From Silene latifolia (Eukaryota > Streptophyta > Magnoliopsida > Caryophyllales > Caryophyllaceae): a stretch of 64,000 bases of DNA. The translations under genes were made by a program, and so were the position numbers. The notes beneath the pieces are model-generated. The model was not told the DNA's origin, did no database searches, and was given only the letters and a program-made list of their open reading frames with translations. Positions 12,161 through 24,100 of this stretch are shown in pieces. Each line of letters begins with the position of its first letter. Position 1 is the first letter of the stretch. Where the stretch lies: positions 13,828,948 through 13,892,947 of the forward strand of contig NC_133532.1 in assembly GCF_048544455.1 (NCBI RefSeq), given 5' to 3'.

Positions 12161-12990
12161 GAGCATGTTGGAAGTGGCTAAGTGCTGTTGGTGGTTATTT
12201 TGCTGCTTTTGATGCCATGTCGCCAATCTGTGTGGATTCGACTTGTTTTGTGAAAACTGGAGATGTTAGTCAGCGTGAATGGGAGGAAATGATATCTATG
12301 GTGTGACGAGGGTTATGGGATATTAGCTGTTTTCTAAGATGTATTTGGTGCGGGTTTATAACAATGAGACTCCTTTATATTTAGTAGCTGCTGGATTTTA
12401 TTGTGTTAGCTGCTAATGTTGATTAAGCCAATCCAAATCGTGAGGTTGGCACTACTAGTAGTCGAAACTGTGTCATTGATCTCGTTTTCTATCTATATTC
12501 AAGAGCGAGTGATGGTAGATGAATTGTGCTTCGCTTTGTTCCTCTGTTTGGCGTTCCCGTGTTCCCAAATGAGATTTAAATTTCTTGGATTATTATTGTA
12601 GGATCTTATTTACCCTCTCCTTTTCCCTTTGAAACAAATCTCACAAACCTCTTAACATTCCCTACCATCTACTGCCGCTGCCACCGCCACCGGTCCTGAC
12701 TCGTCGGTTGCTAGACACCACCGGAGTCTTGCTAAGAATAATTAGTCTGATTGGAAAAATTAAACCATATACCAATTAAATTAATTTAATCCTAACAAAA
12801 TTAGGTAATTTACTGATAAACTAATTGATTTTTGGTTTAGTAAGAGATTGAGATTCAAAATCAAATATTTTCGGAGGAACTTAATTATGTTTTGGGTTAG
12901 GAGGAGAGAAAATTTCAAGGAAAGGGTGAAGTGTAGAAATATTACAAAAGAGTACACGATTGAGTAAATCGTGTACTTAAACGAATAATT
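12161..12990. other. LSM4 3' UTR and spacer
   Basis: The first 400-450 bases probably form the LSM4 3' UTR. A short CT/CCG-rich patch at 12660-12730 (CCGCTGCCACCGCCACCGG) resembles host exon sequence but is too short to name. Confidence 0.4.
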
Positions 12991-12991
12991 A

Positions 12992-13025
12992 CTAGTTTTA
13001 TGCCCGTGCAAATTGTACAGGGTTG
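12992..13025 (-). mobile_element. Helitron 3' end (minus strand)
   Basis: Read on the minus strand, a hairpin CCTGTACAATTTGCACGGG is followed by ATAAAACTAG and then T. A GC-rich hairpin about 10 nt before CTRR, inserted next to T, marks a Helitron 3' terminus. The 5' end would lie to the right and was not found. Confidence 0.55.
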
Positions 13026-13189
13026 TCGTTTAGGGTTGAGACTTGAGAAGTGGTGGTGTTATTAGGAGAAGCTCTTTTATGGTAATGTTAATTTGGGAAT
13101 TCTAAAGATACAGAAATAAATTCTCAAAATTTTAAGAGTTAACAAAAGTAGACAAATTTGAAAGAAATAAGTACAACAAAAAGCTGCTA

Positions 13190-13366
13190 TGGGAACCAAG
13201 TGGTGTTAGTCTAGTGGTAGCCGGGTTAAACCTTGAAGCTTGCAGAAGTGCAGGAGTTCCCGGGTTCGACTCCCAACTGGGGCGATGATCACTTGGCCAC
13301 TGCAGCCCCCGAAAGGGGTGACTTACATAGTCCATGTGGTGGTGCGGGAATGCATGGGTAGCTAAC
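13190..13366 (+). mobile_element. tRNA-derived SINE
   Basis: An A box (TTAGTCTAGTGGTAG, about 13206-13220) and a B box (GGTTCGACTCC, 13263-13273) sit 50 bp apart, as in an RNA polymerase III promoter of a tRNA-derived SINE. The body continues to about 13366, where copia-like sequence begins. The limits are estimates. Confidence 0.7.
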
Positions 13367-13374
13367 GCCATACA

Positions 13375-13760
13375 TTAAATCGGGCCTGGTGACCGTCAAA
13401 TACATGAGACTTCCAACCACTTGCTTAAATTGAGTTTCATCAACTTTAACACCTCCCTCATCTTTACTCAATTTTGTGCCTGGCACTATTGGATTCTTTA
13501 CAGCATTGATGTCTTCTAAACCAAACCTTGCTAATACTTCTCTTGCATATCTTCTCTGACAGATAAAAATTTCACTTGGATACTGTCTGACCTCTACTCC
13601 AAGGAAGTACTTCATTTTTCCCAAGTCGGACATATCAAATTCCAACATCATTGACCTTTAAACTCATCACACATGCTTCTATTATTTCCAGTAAAAAATT
13701 AAGTCATCAACATAAAGACTTACAATTAATAATTTACCTTCTTCCGACTTTGTGAACAAT
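13375..13760 (-). mobile_element. Ty1/copia retrotransposon fossil (reverse transcriptase part)
   Basis: The minus strand shows part of a copia reverse transcriptase, recognisable from the YVDD-type active-site region and the GMKYFLGVEV-like and QVVGSLMYLTVTRPDL blocks. It is a short, broken fragment with no LTR visible; a SINE lies directly beside or within it. It is an old remnant. Confidence 0.85.
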
Positions 13761-14340
13761 TTGTGCTTGCTGGGACATCTTTCAAATTTTTCCCGTTGGA
13801 AGTAAGCTTCGATTCTACTGTACCAAGTTCGTTGTGCTTCGATTCAAACCAAATAAATATCTAACAAACCAATCATTCTGTTCAATGGTTTTAAGTAGAG
13901 TCGTAACCCGAATCGAACTTGGAGTATTCTATACTCGAATAGATGCAAATAAACACAACGCATCCCTCCTGCATTAATAATGAAACAATGATATAACTAA
14001 TGGAAGTTTCGATGACGCGGGAATTAACTGGAGCAAAAACAAACCCTGAGAATAATTATCATCAGGATCTCAAAATCATATCCACTGCCACCTGCATTTA
14101 GACGAATGAAAATTATATGTCAAATAGTTCATCAGACTATATATATTGCATGGAATAATAAGACCGACACTCCATTACTGTGAATATTACCACCACTTCC
14201 ATTGTTCCACTGTCACAGATCTTCAATTCTTCATACACTGAGATTAACAGTGAACGTTAATCTCACTCAATTATAAAATCCTATTCGATTGATCTCTGTA
14301 TTAACTTATTATCAATTGATTCGTTGATTTTGATTTTTCG

Positions 14341-14440
14341 ATGTCAAAAATGGCGAATTCGCCATTGTCGATTATATTACACTCTTTTATGATCTCGCTT
14401 CTCTTTAATGTCGCCCTCTCTAAAACCCTCAAACGTGATG
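14341..14440 (+). pseudogene. Orphan first exon of a leucine-rich-repeat protein gene (At1g13910-like)
   Basis: From ATG 14341 the reading gives a hydrophobic signal peptide (SIILHSFMISLLFNVALS) and then KTLKRD, ending at a good donor (GATG|GTATAA). KTLKRDVKALNEIK is how I recall small secreted LRR proteins of the At1g13910 type beginning. A TATA-like sequence lies at about 14135 and a CT-rich leader follows. No later LRR exon is visible before the transposon cluster or beyond it up to the GST gene, so the exon seems cut off from its gene. The family call rests on six residues after a signal peptide and is tentative. Confidence 0.45.
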
Positions 14441-14572
14441 GTATAATTTTATAATTTTACTTTTTTTTTTCCTGTTAAATTTTGTTCATATTCATGTATG
14501 ATTTGATACTAATTTAACTGTATCGTGTAATTAGTGGTATTTTTACTGTATTTTAATCTGTAGACAAATTAT

Positions 14573-14679
14573 TGTATAAGACGGTCTTACTCTGCGAGAC
14601 GGTCCCCTTTTGCAAAAAAATTGTTCATTTATTACTAATAAATAGGTTATGTTTTTTCATTATGAGACCGTCTTACACA
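14573..14679. mobile_element. AAGACGGTCTTACA-type MITE
   Basis: The ends TGTATAAGACGGTCT and AGACCGTCTTACACA form inverted repeats around about 75 bp of AT-rich sequence. No clear target duplication was found. Partial relatives appear at 6010-6045 and 56682-56700. Confidence 0.6.
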
Positions 14680-15038
14680 GTAACTACGGGCTCTTTTATT
14701 ATCTCTTTTATTATCTGGCATAGAAAAGTAGAAATTAAAAATTGATTTGATAGTAAAAAACAAAAAAAAATATCTAAGTGTCGGACCAACAGAGTCCAAT
14801 TAGTTATAAGACTATGTGCAAGTAAACAAGCATGAGTATTAGTTTTACAATATATGAGAAAATCATGCAAATCCCATGTGTTAGTGTTTGACATAGTTAT
14901 TTAGTTTAAAATTTAATTTCGAAAATTTGGGAAAACGGTACAAAGTACCTTATTTGAGTAATTGAAACACAACTATTACGTATCATTTAAAATGATATTG
15001 AAAGGTCCATAAAAATTAGAGGAAAGACAAATTTTAAA

Positions 15039-15067
15039 CCCGTGCAACGCACGGGCACAAAATCTAG
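15039..15067 (+). mobile_element. Helitron 3' end (plus strand)
   Basis: The hairpin CCCGTGC-AAC-GCACGGG (15039-15055) is followed 8 bp later by CTAG at 15064-15067 and then T. This is the standard Helitron terminus. The 5' end lies somewhere to the left and was not identified. Confidence 0.65.
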
Positions 15068-15214
15068 TTCCCTATATATATAAAAGGGAGACGGATACAA
15101 GTTTTGAGCCATTACGGAACCGTCTATGATTATGTTTGTAGGTAAGGTTAACCAGGATTAGATCTTGAATGATGACACAAGACATTTAAAGGTAAAGATA
15201 AATGGACCGCTTGG

Positions 15215-15222
15215 AGTTGGAA

Positions 15223-15230
<8 letters not shown>
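15215..15230 (+). repeat. 16-bp direct repeat flanking the transposon cluster, left copy
   Basis: AGTTGGAACTCATATA here is identical to 46780-46795, on the far side of the three nested elements. On this side it runs directly into the (TA)n tract. Confidence 0.85.

Positions 15231-15274
<44 letters not shown>
15226..15274. repeat. (TA)n microsatellite, left border of element 1
   Basis: About 24 TA units lie immediately before the first terminal repeat of element 1. Confidence 0.95.
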
Positions 15275-15277
<3 letters not shown>

Positions 15278-15699
15278 GTAAGATCTAATGAGTCCCTTAC
15301 CTCACTTAAGTCCTTAAGTCCTTATAAGGACCCTTAGATGGACAACATCTATGGTGGAGATTATTTACAAAATGTAGGCCAAAAAAAAAAAGGGAAAAGC
15401 ATGGCTATGAGAGAGGACAACAATTCCTGCGAATTGTTCTTACCAATGATTATTTCCAGCGGACAAAAACATATATCCTTTGTACTATGTTTCCACTTCC
15501 CACATTCTTCCTTCCTCAACACACTTAATTTCAGTCTTTTTCTTTCTTTCTTCTCTCTAAAACTGGGTTCTTTCATCTCCAAACGAAGATAAAGTTCTCT
15601 CTAAATCCTCCAAATCAGCGTAAACATGCAAATAATAGATGGCATCAATGGTATTTCTTCATTTTATTAATTGTTTTCAGTCACATTTTCATATTTTTC

Positions 15700-17200
15700 A
15701 GTTGAATAGGAAGGATGAAGGTAAACATTACGATTTTGCATATTTGCATGTCATTGAATTTGTTCATTCTTGTTTTGATTATTTGTTACTGGGTTTGAAA
15801 TGAACATTGTTAGAGTTAAATCTTCCTGCTGGGTTTAAATTTGCATGAACGCATCCTGACAACATTTACATGAACATTTTAGTTGTAGTTTTACATTTAC
15901 ACTTTTTATTGTTATATTTTTTATGTGAGTTAGCATTCTGACAACATTTACACTTTTATTGACATTTACACTTTTAAAGCCTCACATTTACACTGCATTA
16001 TTGCTCACGTTTACACTTTCCCTGTACTTTTAAATTTACACTTTTTTACTGTTATAGTCAACTTTGCATTTTAATTGTTATATTTTTTATGTGAGTTAGC
16101 ATTCTGACAACATTTACACTTTTATTGACATTTACACTTTTAAAGCCTCACATTTACACTGCATTATTGCTCACGTTTACACTTTCCCTGTACTTTTAAA
16201 TTTACACTTTTTTATTGTTATAGTCAACTTTGCATTTTAATTGGTATATTTTTTATGTTAGTTAGCATTCTGACAACATTTGCACTTTTATTGACATTTA
16301 CACTTTTAAAGTCTCACATTTACATGCATTTATTCGCTCACGTTTACACTTTTCTGTCATCATAATCGCACACTTTACATCATAATACATTTTCACTTGA
16401 ATCCCCTATAACTTAACAATTACACTTCTAATTACTTAGCATTTACACTTTACAATTCATAACATTTGCATTTTTATTGTTATATTTATGTTGACATTTC
16501 CACTTTTGTTGACATTTACACTTTTAAAGCATAACATTTACACTGCATTGCTGCTCACGTTTACACTTTTACACTTTTGTTGACATTTACACTTTCAGAC
16601 AATCACATTTACTCTTTTTGCTATAGTTTTACATTTACACTTTCTGTTAATATTATAGTTTTAATTTGTCTTGGCATTCTGAAAACATTTACACTTTTGG
16701 TGTACTTTTGAAGACACTTTTGGTGTACTTTTGAAAACATTTACACTGCATTTCTGCTGACATTTACACTTTTGCTGACATTTACACATGACATTACAGC
16801 ACATTTACACTTTGTTTCTACTGACATTTACACTTACACTTTTGGATGTTTACTTTTACTATAGTTTTGACATTTACACTTTTGCTGACATTTACACATG
16901 ACATTACAGCACATTTACACTTTGTTTCTCGACATTTACACTTACACATTTGGATGTTTACTTTTACTATAGTTTTGACATTTACACTTTTGATGACATT
17001 TACACTTTTGAAAACACATTTTCACTTTGTTTCTACCGACATTTACACTTACACTTTTGGATGTTTATTTTTACTATAGTTTCGACATTTACACTTTTGA
17101 TGACATTTACACTTTTACAAATGAGAAAATTTACACTTCATATCCGAGAACATTTACATTTACACTTACACTCTGTGCACATTTCTGAGACTTGGTAAAA
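15700..17200 (+). repeat. ACATTTACACTT satellite array, left part of element 1
   Basis: Dozens of ACATTTACACTT units are spaced by 5-20 variable bases. A higher-order unit of about 165-170 bp starting GTTAGCATTCTGACAAC is repeated three times (near 15930, 16095, 16258), and a roughly 100-bp unit with GGATGTTTACTTTTAC recurs at 16845-17075. The array lies in the presumed first intron of the transposase gene. Open frames across it are by-products of its composition. Confidence 0.9.
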
Positions 17201-17203
17201 CAG

Positions 17204-20031
17204 AATGGGGTTCAACCCGTGTGCAAGAGCTGTGTAAGGAGGTGGAGAAGAGGTTTACACCGTACATCGGCCTGGAGTTTGGGGGTGTTGATGATGCAGT
17301 GACTTTTTATAAGATATACGCCATTGCTTGTGGGTTTGATGTACGTAGGTACACAACAAAAAAATGGCGTGGCGGTGAGATCAAGTCAAAGCTCGTTGTC
17401 TGCAATCGAGAAGGTTTCGCTCACAAGAAGCCCATAAAAGATCAGGATGGCGGACTGGATGGAGAGAATTCAAAGAGGATATTCAGGGTCACTAGAGTGG
17501 GGTGTAAAGCGAGGATACGACTATATATGAAGAATGGTGTTTTAGTAATTGACCGGTTCCACGAGGGTCACAATCACGAGCTTATCTCACTCGGGACGGA
17601 CAGTTCGTAAATTGTCAAGAACATATGATTATCACAAGATGATAATCGTGTCAAACTCAAGGGTTTGTAATACATAATCAGTCTCTATACTAAATAAATA
17701 ATTCCATTCATGTTATTTTTATCGACGTATCATTAATGATTAATTGGCGGTGAAGATAGGAGCAACAAAAACATACAGAATCTGCAAAGAACAAGTGAAT
17801 GGATACGAAAACATTGGAGCAAGCTTAAATGATTTTAAGAACTTCCATAGGGATGTTAAATGTTTCATTCACGAACGGGATGGTCAGTTGTTTGTTGACC
17901 ATTTCAAGGAAATGACTGAAACAAGAATAGGTTTCTACTTTGACTATGACCTTGACGATGATGGCGCCCTACGTAGGGCCATATGGGCGGACGGTACCGC
18001 CCGAGATAATTACAAAATTTTTGGTGATGCGGTGTCATTCGACCCAACTTACTCCACCAATAAGTATTCTATGGTATTCACACCATTCACAGTGTTGACC
18101 ACCATAAACGATCCGTGACGTTACGTGGGGCTCTAATTGCAAGGGAAGATTATGAGTCGTTTAATTGGGTTTTCAGCCGGTTTTTAATAGCAATGGGAGG
18201 TAAGGAACCCGAGTACATAATTACAGATCAGGACCCAGGTATTATCAAATCTGTCCCTCTTGTTTTCAAGACAGCGCGCCATCGCTTCTGTATGTGGCAT
18301 ATAATGAACAAAATGCCAAATAAGTTTGGCGTATCGAGAAGCGACTATAATGACTTCATCTGTAAAATTGATGACATTATATGGGACGATGAGCTTGAGG
18401 CAGCAGAATTTGATGGTCTCTGGGAGCAAATAGTTCAAGATCATGGTGTTGGCGTAAATGATTGGTTTGCAGATACATATGCTATAAGGGGACAGTGGGT
18501 GATGGCGCATTGCAGAGACTTGAGGATGGCGTCGATTATGAGGACAACTCAAAGATCAGAGAGCGAAAATAGCTTTTTCAAGAGGTTTGAACACAAGTCA
18601 GGAACATTGGTTGAGTTTTGGATGCGTTTTGAGAGCGCTATGGACCAACAAAGACATACACAAAAGCGACTTGACAACATGGATAAGCACTCGTCCGCAA
18701 TGACGTCAACACATCGGCATTAGAGATTCATGCGCAAAGGTGTACACATATTCAGCTTTCAACACATTCAAACAAGAAGCCTTCTTCTCAATTGATACAT
18801 GTAGAACAGGAGGTTTCACTGAGAGAGGCGAAATAGAGATAACTATTGTCAAAGATTCAACCAGAAAGAAGAATTTTGAAGTTGTGTACAGTACAGGTAG
18901 TTTACACTTCCTATGACATTTACACTTTCTGTTTTTACCTCTTAAATTCCTATAACTTAACATTTACACTTCCTATAACTTAACATTTACACTTCTAATA
19001 ACTTAACATTTACACTTCCCATTAGTTTACATTTACACTTCCTATTAGTTTGCATATACACTTCTATTAACTTAACATTTACACTTTACAATTGATGACA
19101 TTTACACTTTACATCATATGACATTTACACATGTAAATCCCCTATAACTTAACATTTACACTTCTGATACCTTAACATTTACACTTCCTATTAGATTACA
19201 TTTACACTTCTAATTACTTAGCATTTACACTTTACAATTCATGACATTTACACTTTAGATCATTACATTTACACTTCTAATGACTTCACATTTACACTTT
19301 ACAATTCAATACATTTACACTTTACATAAGTCTCACTGTTTTTAACGTTCACACTTACATGATAGCTTTATCTGATGACGAAGGTACACGTAGAGCAAGC
19401 TGCAGTTGTACGATGTTTGAAAGAACCGGAATCCTATGCCGCCATATAATATGGATTTTTTCAGCAAGTGGGATAAAGACTATACCAGAACATTATGTTC
19501 TGAATAGATGGATGAAAGAGTATCTCCGATTAAGGATTTTCACATCTAATGGTGAAGGAACAGAAAACATGCAAGTCATCGATGAAAAACAAATTGCAAT
19601 GTCAATAATGTGGTCGAGAAGTTCATGAAGTCTGTAGGACTCCTTCGAGACAAAGGAATAGCGATGTTGACAGCTTTTCCATCGTAATTAGATCATTTAG
19701 ACAGTCCCTCTCACCATTAGAGGAAGTGTTGAATAAAAATCAACAAATGGAGAAATTTAAGAATTGTACGGCATGTGAGGTAGTCACGATATTGCCACCA
19801 AAGAATTCGAAAAACAAGGGGACCGGAAAAAGATTGCTGTCAGACAAAACAAAAGCAATGGTGTTGGCTAGGAAACCCAAACGTAAGTGTAAGAATTGCA
19901 AGAGAATGGCAAATCACGACAAGAGAAACTGCCCTAACCCCTTCTCAGCACACACACCATTGTGCGAAGGGTCGTCTGAACCAGAAGAGGATGAAGGAGA
20001 GGAGGAGGAAGAGCTGGAGGGAGAAGAATAG
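17204..20031 (+). pseudogene. FAR1-type Mutator transposase gene of element 1
   Basis: Three coding blocks are seen. Block 1 (17204-17609) is a FAR1 DNA-binding domain: GFDVRRYTTKKWRGGEIKSK, then Cys residues in LVVCNREGF and VGCKARI and the HNHEL end of the WRKY-GCM1-like zinc finger. Block 2 (17753-18896) is the MULE transposase core with SFDPTYSTNKYSM (first Asp), EYIITDQDPGI (second Asp) and the FCMWHIMNKM C-x2-H motif. Block 3 (19366-20031) has the SWIM finger CSCTMFERTGILCRHI, then a basic stretch and a zinc knuckle CKNCKRMANHDKRNC and an acidic tail. It would cut and paste the element. Damage: a one-base frame change at about 18090, others near 18715 and 19625, and the acceptor before block 2 reads GGCG where element 2 has ACAG. 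Introns hold satellites. FAR1/FHY3 transcription factors derive from such transposases, but the neighbours show this is a transposon gene. Confidence 0.85.
18897..19365 (+). repeat. ACATTTACACTT satellites in the second intron of the element 1 transposase
   Basis: The interval between the transposase core and the SWIM exon is nearly all ACATTTACACTT units joined by TCCTATNACTTA-like spacers. The donor CAG|GTAG and the acceptor GATAG|CTTTATC bound it. Confidence 0.85.
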
Positions 20032-21120
20032 ACGTCAGATCAGTGACAAGTGTTGCTTTATATATTTTGAGTGTGTAACTTAAAACTTTGATGTGCTATA
20101 ACTGGAGCAGGCGATAAGGAATTGGTCTCATGGCAGCGTAACTTTGAAATGCAGTTGGTGTAACTTTTAGTAACACCAACATTAGAGTTACACTGGCATA
20201 AGACCAAAATCTCTCTGTTTTATTAGATAGCCAAACATTGTGTTACTTGAACTTATTTTGGATTACTTATGTTATTTCAAGTAACAGTTACACTTATTTT
20301 CAAATAACTAGTGTTAACATTTACACTTCCCATGTCAGCACATTTACACTTCCAGTAACTTCACATTTACACATACTATATCCTCACATTTACACTTTGA
20401 ATATCTTCACATTTACACTTCCAATTTACTCAGTGTTAACATTTACACTTCCCATGTCAGCACATTTACACTTCCAGTAACTTCACATTTGCACATACTA
20501 TATCCTCACATTTACACTTTGAATATCTTCACATTTACACATACTATATCCTCACATTTACACTTCCAATTTACTCAGTGTTAACATTTACACTTCCCAT
20601 GTCAGCACATTTACACTTCCAGTAACTTCACATTTACACATACTATATCCTCACATTTATACTTCTCCTATATTCAAATTTACACTTCCTATTTGTTGTT
20701 AGTTACACTTTTTTTGTTCACATTTACACTTGGGCTGTCACCACATTTACACTTCCCATGACACCACATTTACACTGCATTCAATTTAAATTCAGTGTGT
20801 TTATATTCAAACTTTCAGTATGTTAAAGTTGACACTGACAGTGTTAACATTTACACTTTAAGTGTGTTAACATTTACACTTAAAGTGTAAATGTGACTAA
20901 ATTACAAGTGTGATAACAGTTACACTTGCAATTTAGTCACATTTACACTTTGAATAAACTATGACTATAAATGCCAACAATTACACTTCATTACTGTAAA
21001 GCTTCATTAGTGTAATTTACAATTACACTTCATTACTGTAAAGCTTACACTTGCAAAACATTATTTACTAAGTTCAAGAGTGCCAAACAAAATACATTTT
21101 AAAAAAAAAAATGTCCACAA
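20032..21120 (+). repeat. Satellite array between the convergent genes of element 1
   Basis: From about 20290 units of ACATTTACACTT dominate, with a higher-order unit of 122-145 bp beginning GTGTTAACATTTACACTTCC repeated at 20311, 20433 and 20578. Near 20880-21050 units occur in both orientations (TTACACTT and AAGTGTAA). Confidence 0.85.
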
Positions 21121-21125
21121 ATTGT

Positions 21126-24100
21126 TCACTTTTTCGACAACACAGCCTTAATTTTGCGCTTCTTTTGTAACTTGGCCCATAAATCTTCTTTTCCAGCGAT
21201 AAACCCATTCAACTTTGCTTCAAAAATGTCTCTGTTGACATTTATGTCAGCTAGAACAAGCGTCGCCACCAACTCGACTACCAAGTACCGTCGATTCCTC
21301 TTCCTCTCCAAGTCTGGATGCTCAAAAGGTAGACCCTCGTACATCAGCATATACATCATACAGAAAACCCCTGATTCTGTTATGTTAGGAAGGGGTGTTT
21401 GGCGCCTGAACGGGATTTGCCGATGCTCAAAGCTAGTAATCTCATATCCCCTGTCCGTTCTGACGTCCAAATAATCGCTAACAGCTGATGCCACTTGGCG
21501 AGTAACATTGCACATCTCAGACTGATCCCAGTTGGCATGATGTTGGTAGTCAAGGAGATCCACAGTTTGTTGTCCAAAATTTATACACACGCATGCAAAG
21601 TGACCACCAATGTTGACAGGTACGAAGATAAACTCGGCATTCAGGTTGAAAGTTTTATCACAGTCCTGGATGAAGGTATCCCAAATGTGATACAGCCGAT
21701 CAGTGATGTCATTAGACTGTGAGCCTGCTTCACGTATATCCATAAGCTGCATGATACATTCCTGTTCAGGGGAGTGAGTGAGACTTCATAATAAAAGAAA
21801 GAACTAATGTATAACTTTGAGGCTTTGTGCTTATTTGGGAGGAGGGGGGGACGGTGTACCATATGACGTATCCCAAAGAAGGCCATCCTAGGAAGTAAGT
21901 GTTCAGCAGACTCCAAATGGTTCAGCAAAACAGCCCACGACTCAATGACAACAGGCGACATTACAACCTCAGGAAGCATGGTCATGATGTCGGACCGGCG
22001 CAGCGTCGCATGCCTACTGTACCAAGAGATTGATTCACTGCAATAAAACACACGTATAATAGTAAGAAATTGAGAAGTAGTTACAAATTAAATATCGTAA
22101 CGAATTGGCCCTGTTATAAGAGACTGGCAGGAACTAACGAATTTTCAAAGTTGTAGTCGTCTAACAGGCAATAGTCCACCGCATGCTTTCGACGTGATCG
22201 AATACCCCGACGGACTTTGATTGTTCCGTAAGAAGGTCGAGACAACAAGAGTTTGCGTACCAGCAGCCCCACAGTCAATTGAGCAACCCAAGCCATCCCC
22301 CCCGCCCCGGGGACGGCTCCGTACGGCTGACAACGGTTGGCTACCCGACGACTGCGCTGACGCTTGAACAACAGCGGGGCTGCTTTCCGCCTGTATGGCT
22401 ACAGGATTGACCACAGGGCTTCCTTCTACGCGTTTAGGGGTGGGCGCAACACGAGGTCGTTTGCGTACGTAATCTCTTCCTCATCGTCCGGACTCCGCAC
22501 GTGCAACATTGGAGACCAGGTTTTCCAGCGGGTTCGGACCTTGACCATACTTATCTCGAATTGGGTTATCCTTGAGCGAACGCTCTCCCTCACTTTGTTA
22601 TGGTCACTCGGGATAAGAATGGACACCACTTCAGCCCGGACGAGGTTCAGAACGTCCATCTCACCTAAGGCGCGATCAAATAGCTTCCCATTGAAAAGCA
22701 AAAGCATGTGTATCATCATGTACACCCCGCAATCAAACGCAGAATAACCCGTGCCTTGCCATTTAAATTCGACATTCACAAATTTGAACCAAAGAACCTT
22801 TGATCCTCGACAAACCCTTTAGACTCGAGATACGCACCCATTAAATCACACTGTAAAAGGAATTTAAAAAAAAGTCAATTGAAGAACAGTGTTTACAATT
22901 CGAATACATCAACATGAAGAACAAATTACGGAATGCTATTTATAATTATTACGCAATGCGGGAAATTCCAAAATATGGAAGCTTCTCAAAATCATCGTCG
23001 TATCGACGGTTGTCCAAATACTCTATCTGCTCGGAAACGAAGTTTATGCATGCACAATTTGTAATGATCATTATTGCCGGATAAGATCGGGATGAAGACA
23101 CTGGCGGGTGTGACAACAAAGACATAAAAGATACACTCAGTAAAAAATTCAGATTTACTTTTTCAATAATTCGTCACATTTACAGTCCCTGTGTCATGAC
23201 ATTTACACTTTCCATATATTCACATTTACACTACATATGTCATGACATTTACACTTCGTATTTAGTCACCTTTACACTACCCGTCTCATAGCTTTTACAC
23301 TTCACTATATCTCACATTTACACTTCCAAAGTGCTCACATTTACACTTTCCATATTCACATTTACACTACATATGTCATGACATTTACACTTCGTATTTA
23401 GTCACCTTTACACTACCCGTCTCATAGCTTTTACACTTCACTATATCTCACATTTACACTTCCAAAGTGTCTTGACATTTACACTTTCCATATTCACATT
23501 TACACTTTAAATGCGATCACATTTACACTTCCTGTTTAGTCACCTTTACACTCCCTATGTCATCACATTTACACTTTCTATATGTTCACATTTCCACAAT
23601 ACATACATCATGGCATTTACAGTTCACTGTGTCTCACGTTTACACTTCATATGTCATGACATTTACACTTTACATATTTTCACATTTACACTTTATGTGT
23701 GCTGACATTTACACTTTCTATTTAGTCACCTTTACACTCGCTATGTCAATATATTTACACTTTCTATATAATCACATTTACACTATACATCATAACATTT
23801 ACACTTCACTACGTATCACATTTACACTTCATGTTCCATGACATTTACACTTTCTTCTTAATCACATCCAGGCATTTACACTTTCTGTGAAAATCACATA
23901 TACACTTTCGGTGTGATGACATTTACACTTCACAATAGGTCACATTTACACTTACCATATCAGATCCAAGTTGAAATGGAGACAAACAGGATTGAATCCA
24001 AGCATCCCACCCAGCCCAGATTTCGTCCTTTTTGTCAAGAACAATGCCTTTCTTCTTGGCTTTCCAAATTTCCAGTGCAGGGCTCTGTTCAAACAAACGG

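Noticed and set aside
13200-13280. Functional tRNA gene
   Set aside because: A and B boxes are present but the cloverleaf arms do not close and a SINE body follows.
15700-17200. CRISPR-like array of regular repeats
   Set aside because: Spacers are short, related to one another and irregular in length, the setting is a plant nuclear transposon, and higher-order satellites explain the pattern.
17221-20031. Domesticated FAR1/FHY3 transcription factor gene
   Set aside because: The gene lies between matching TIRs, has frame breaks, and an equivalent stands in element 2 with the same partner gene; it is a transposon gene.
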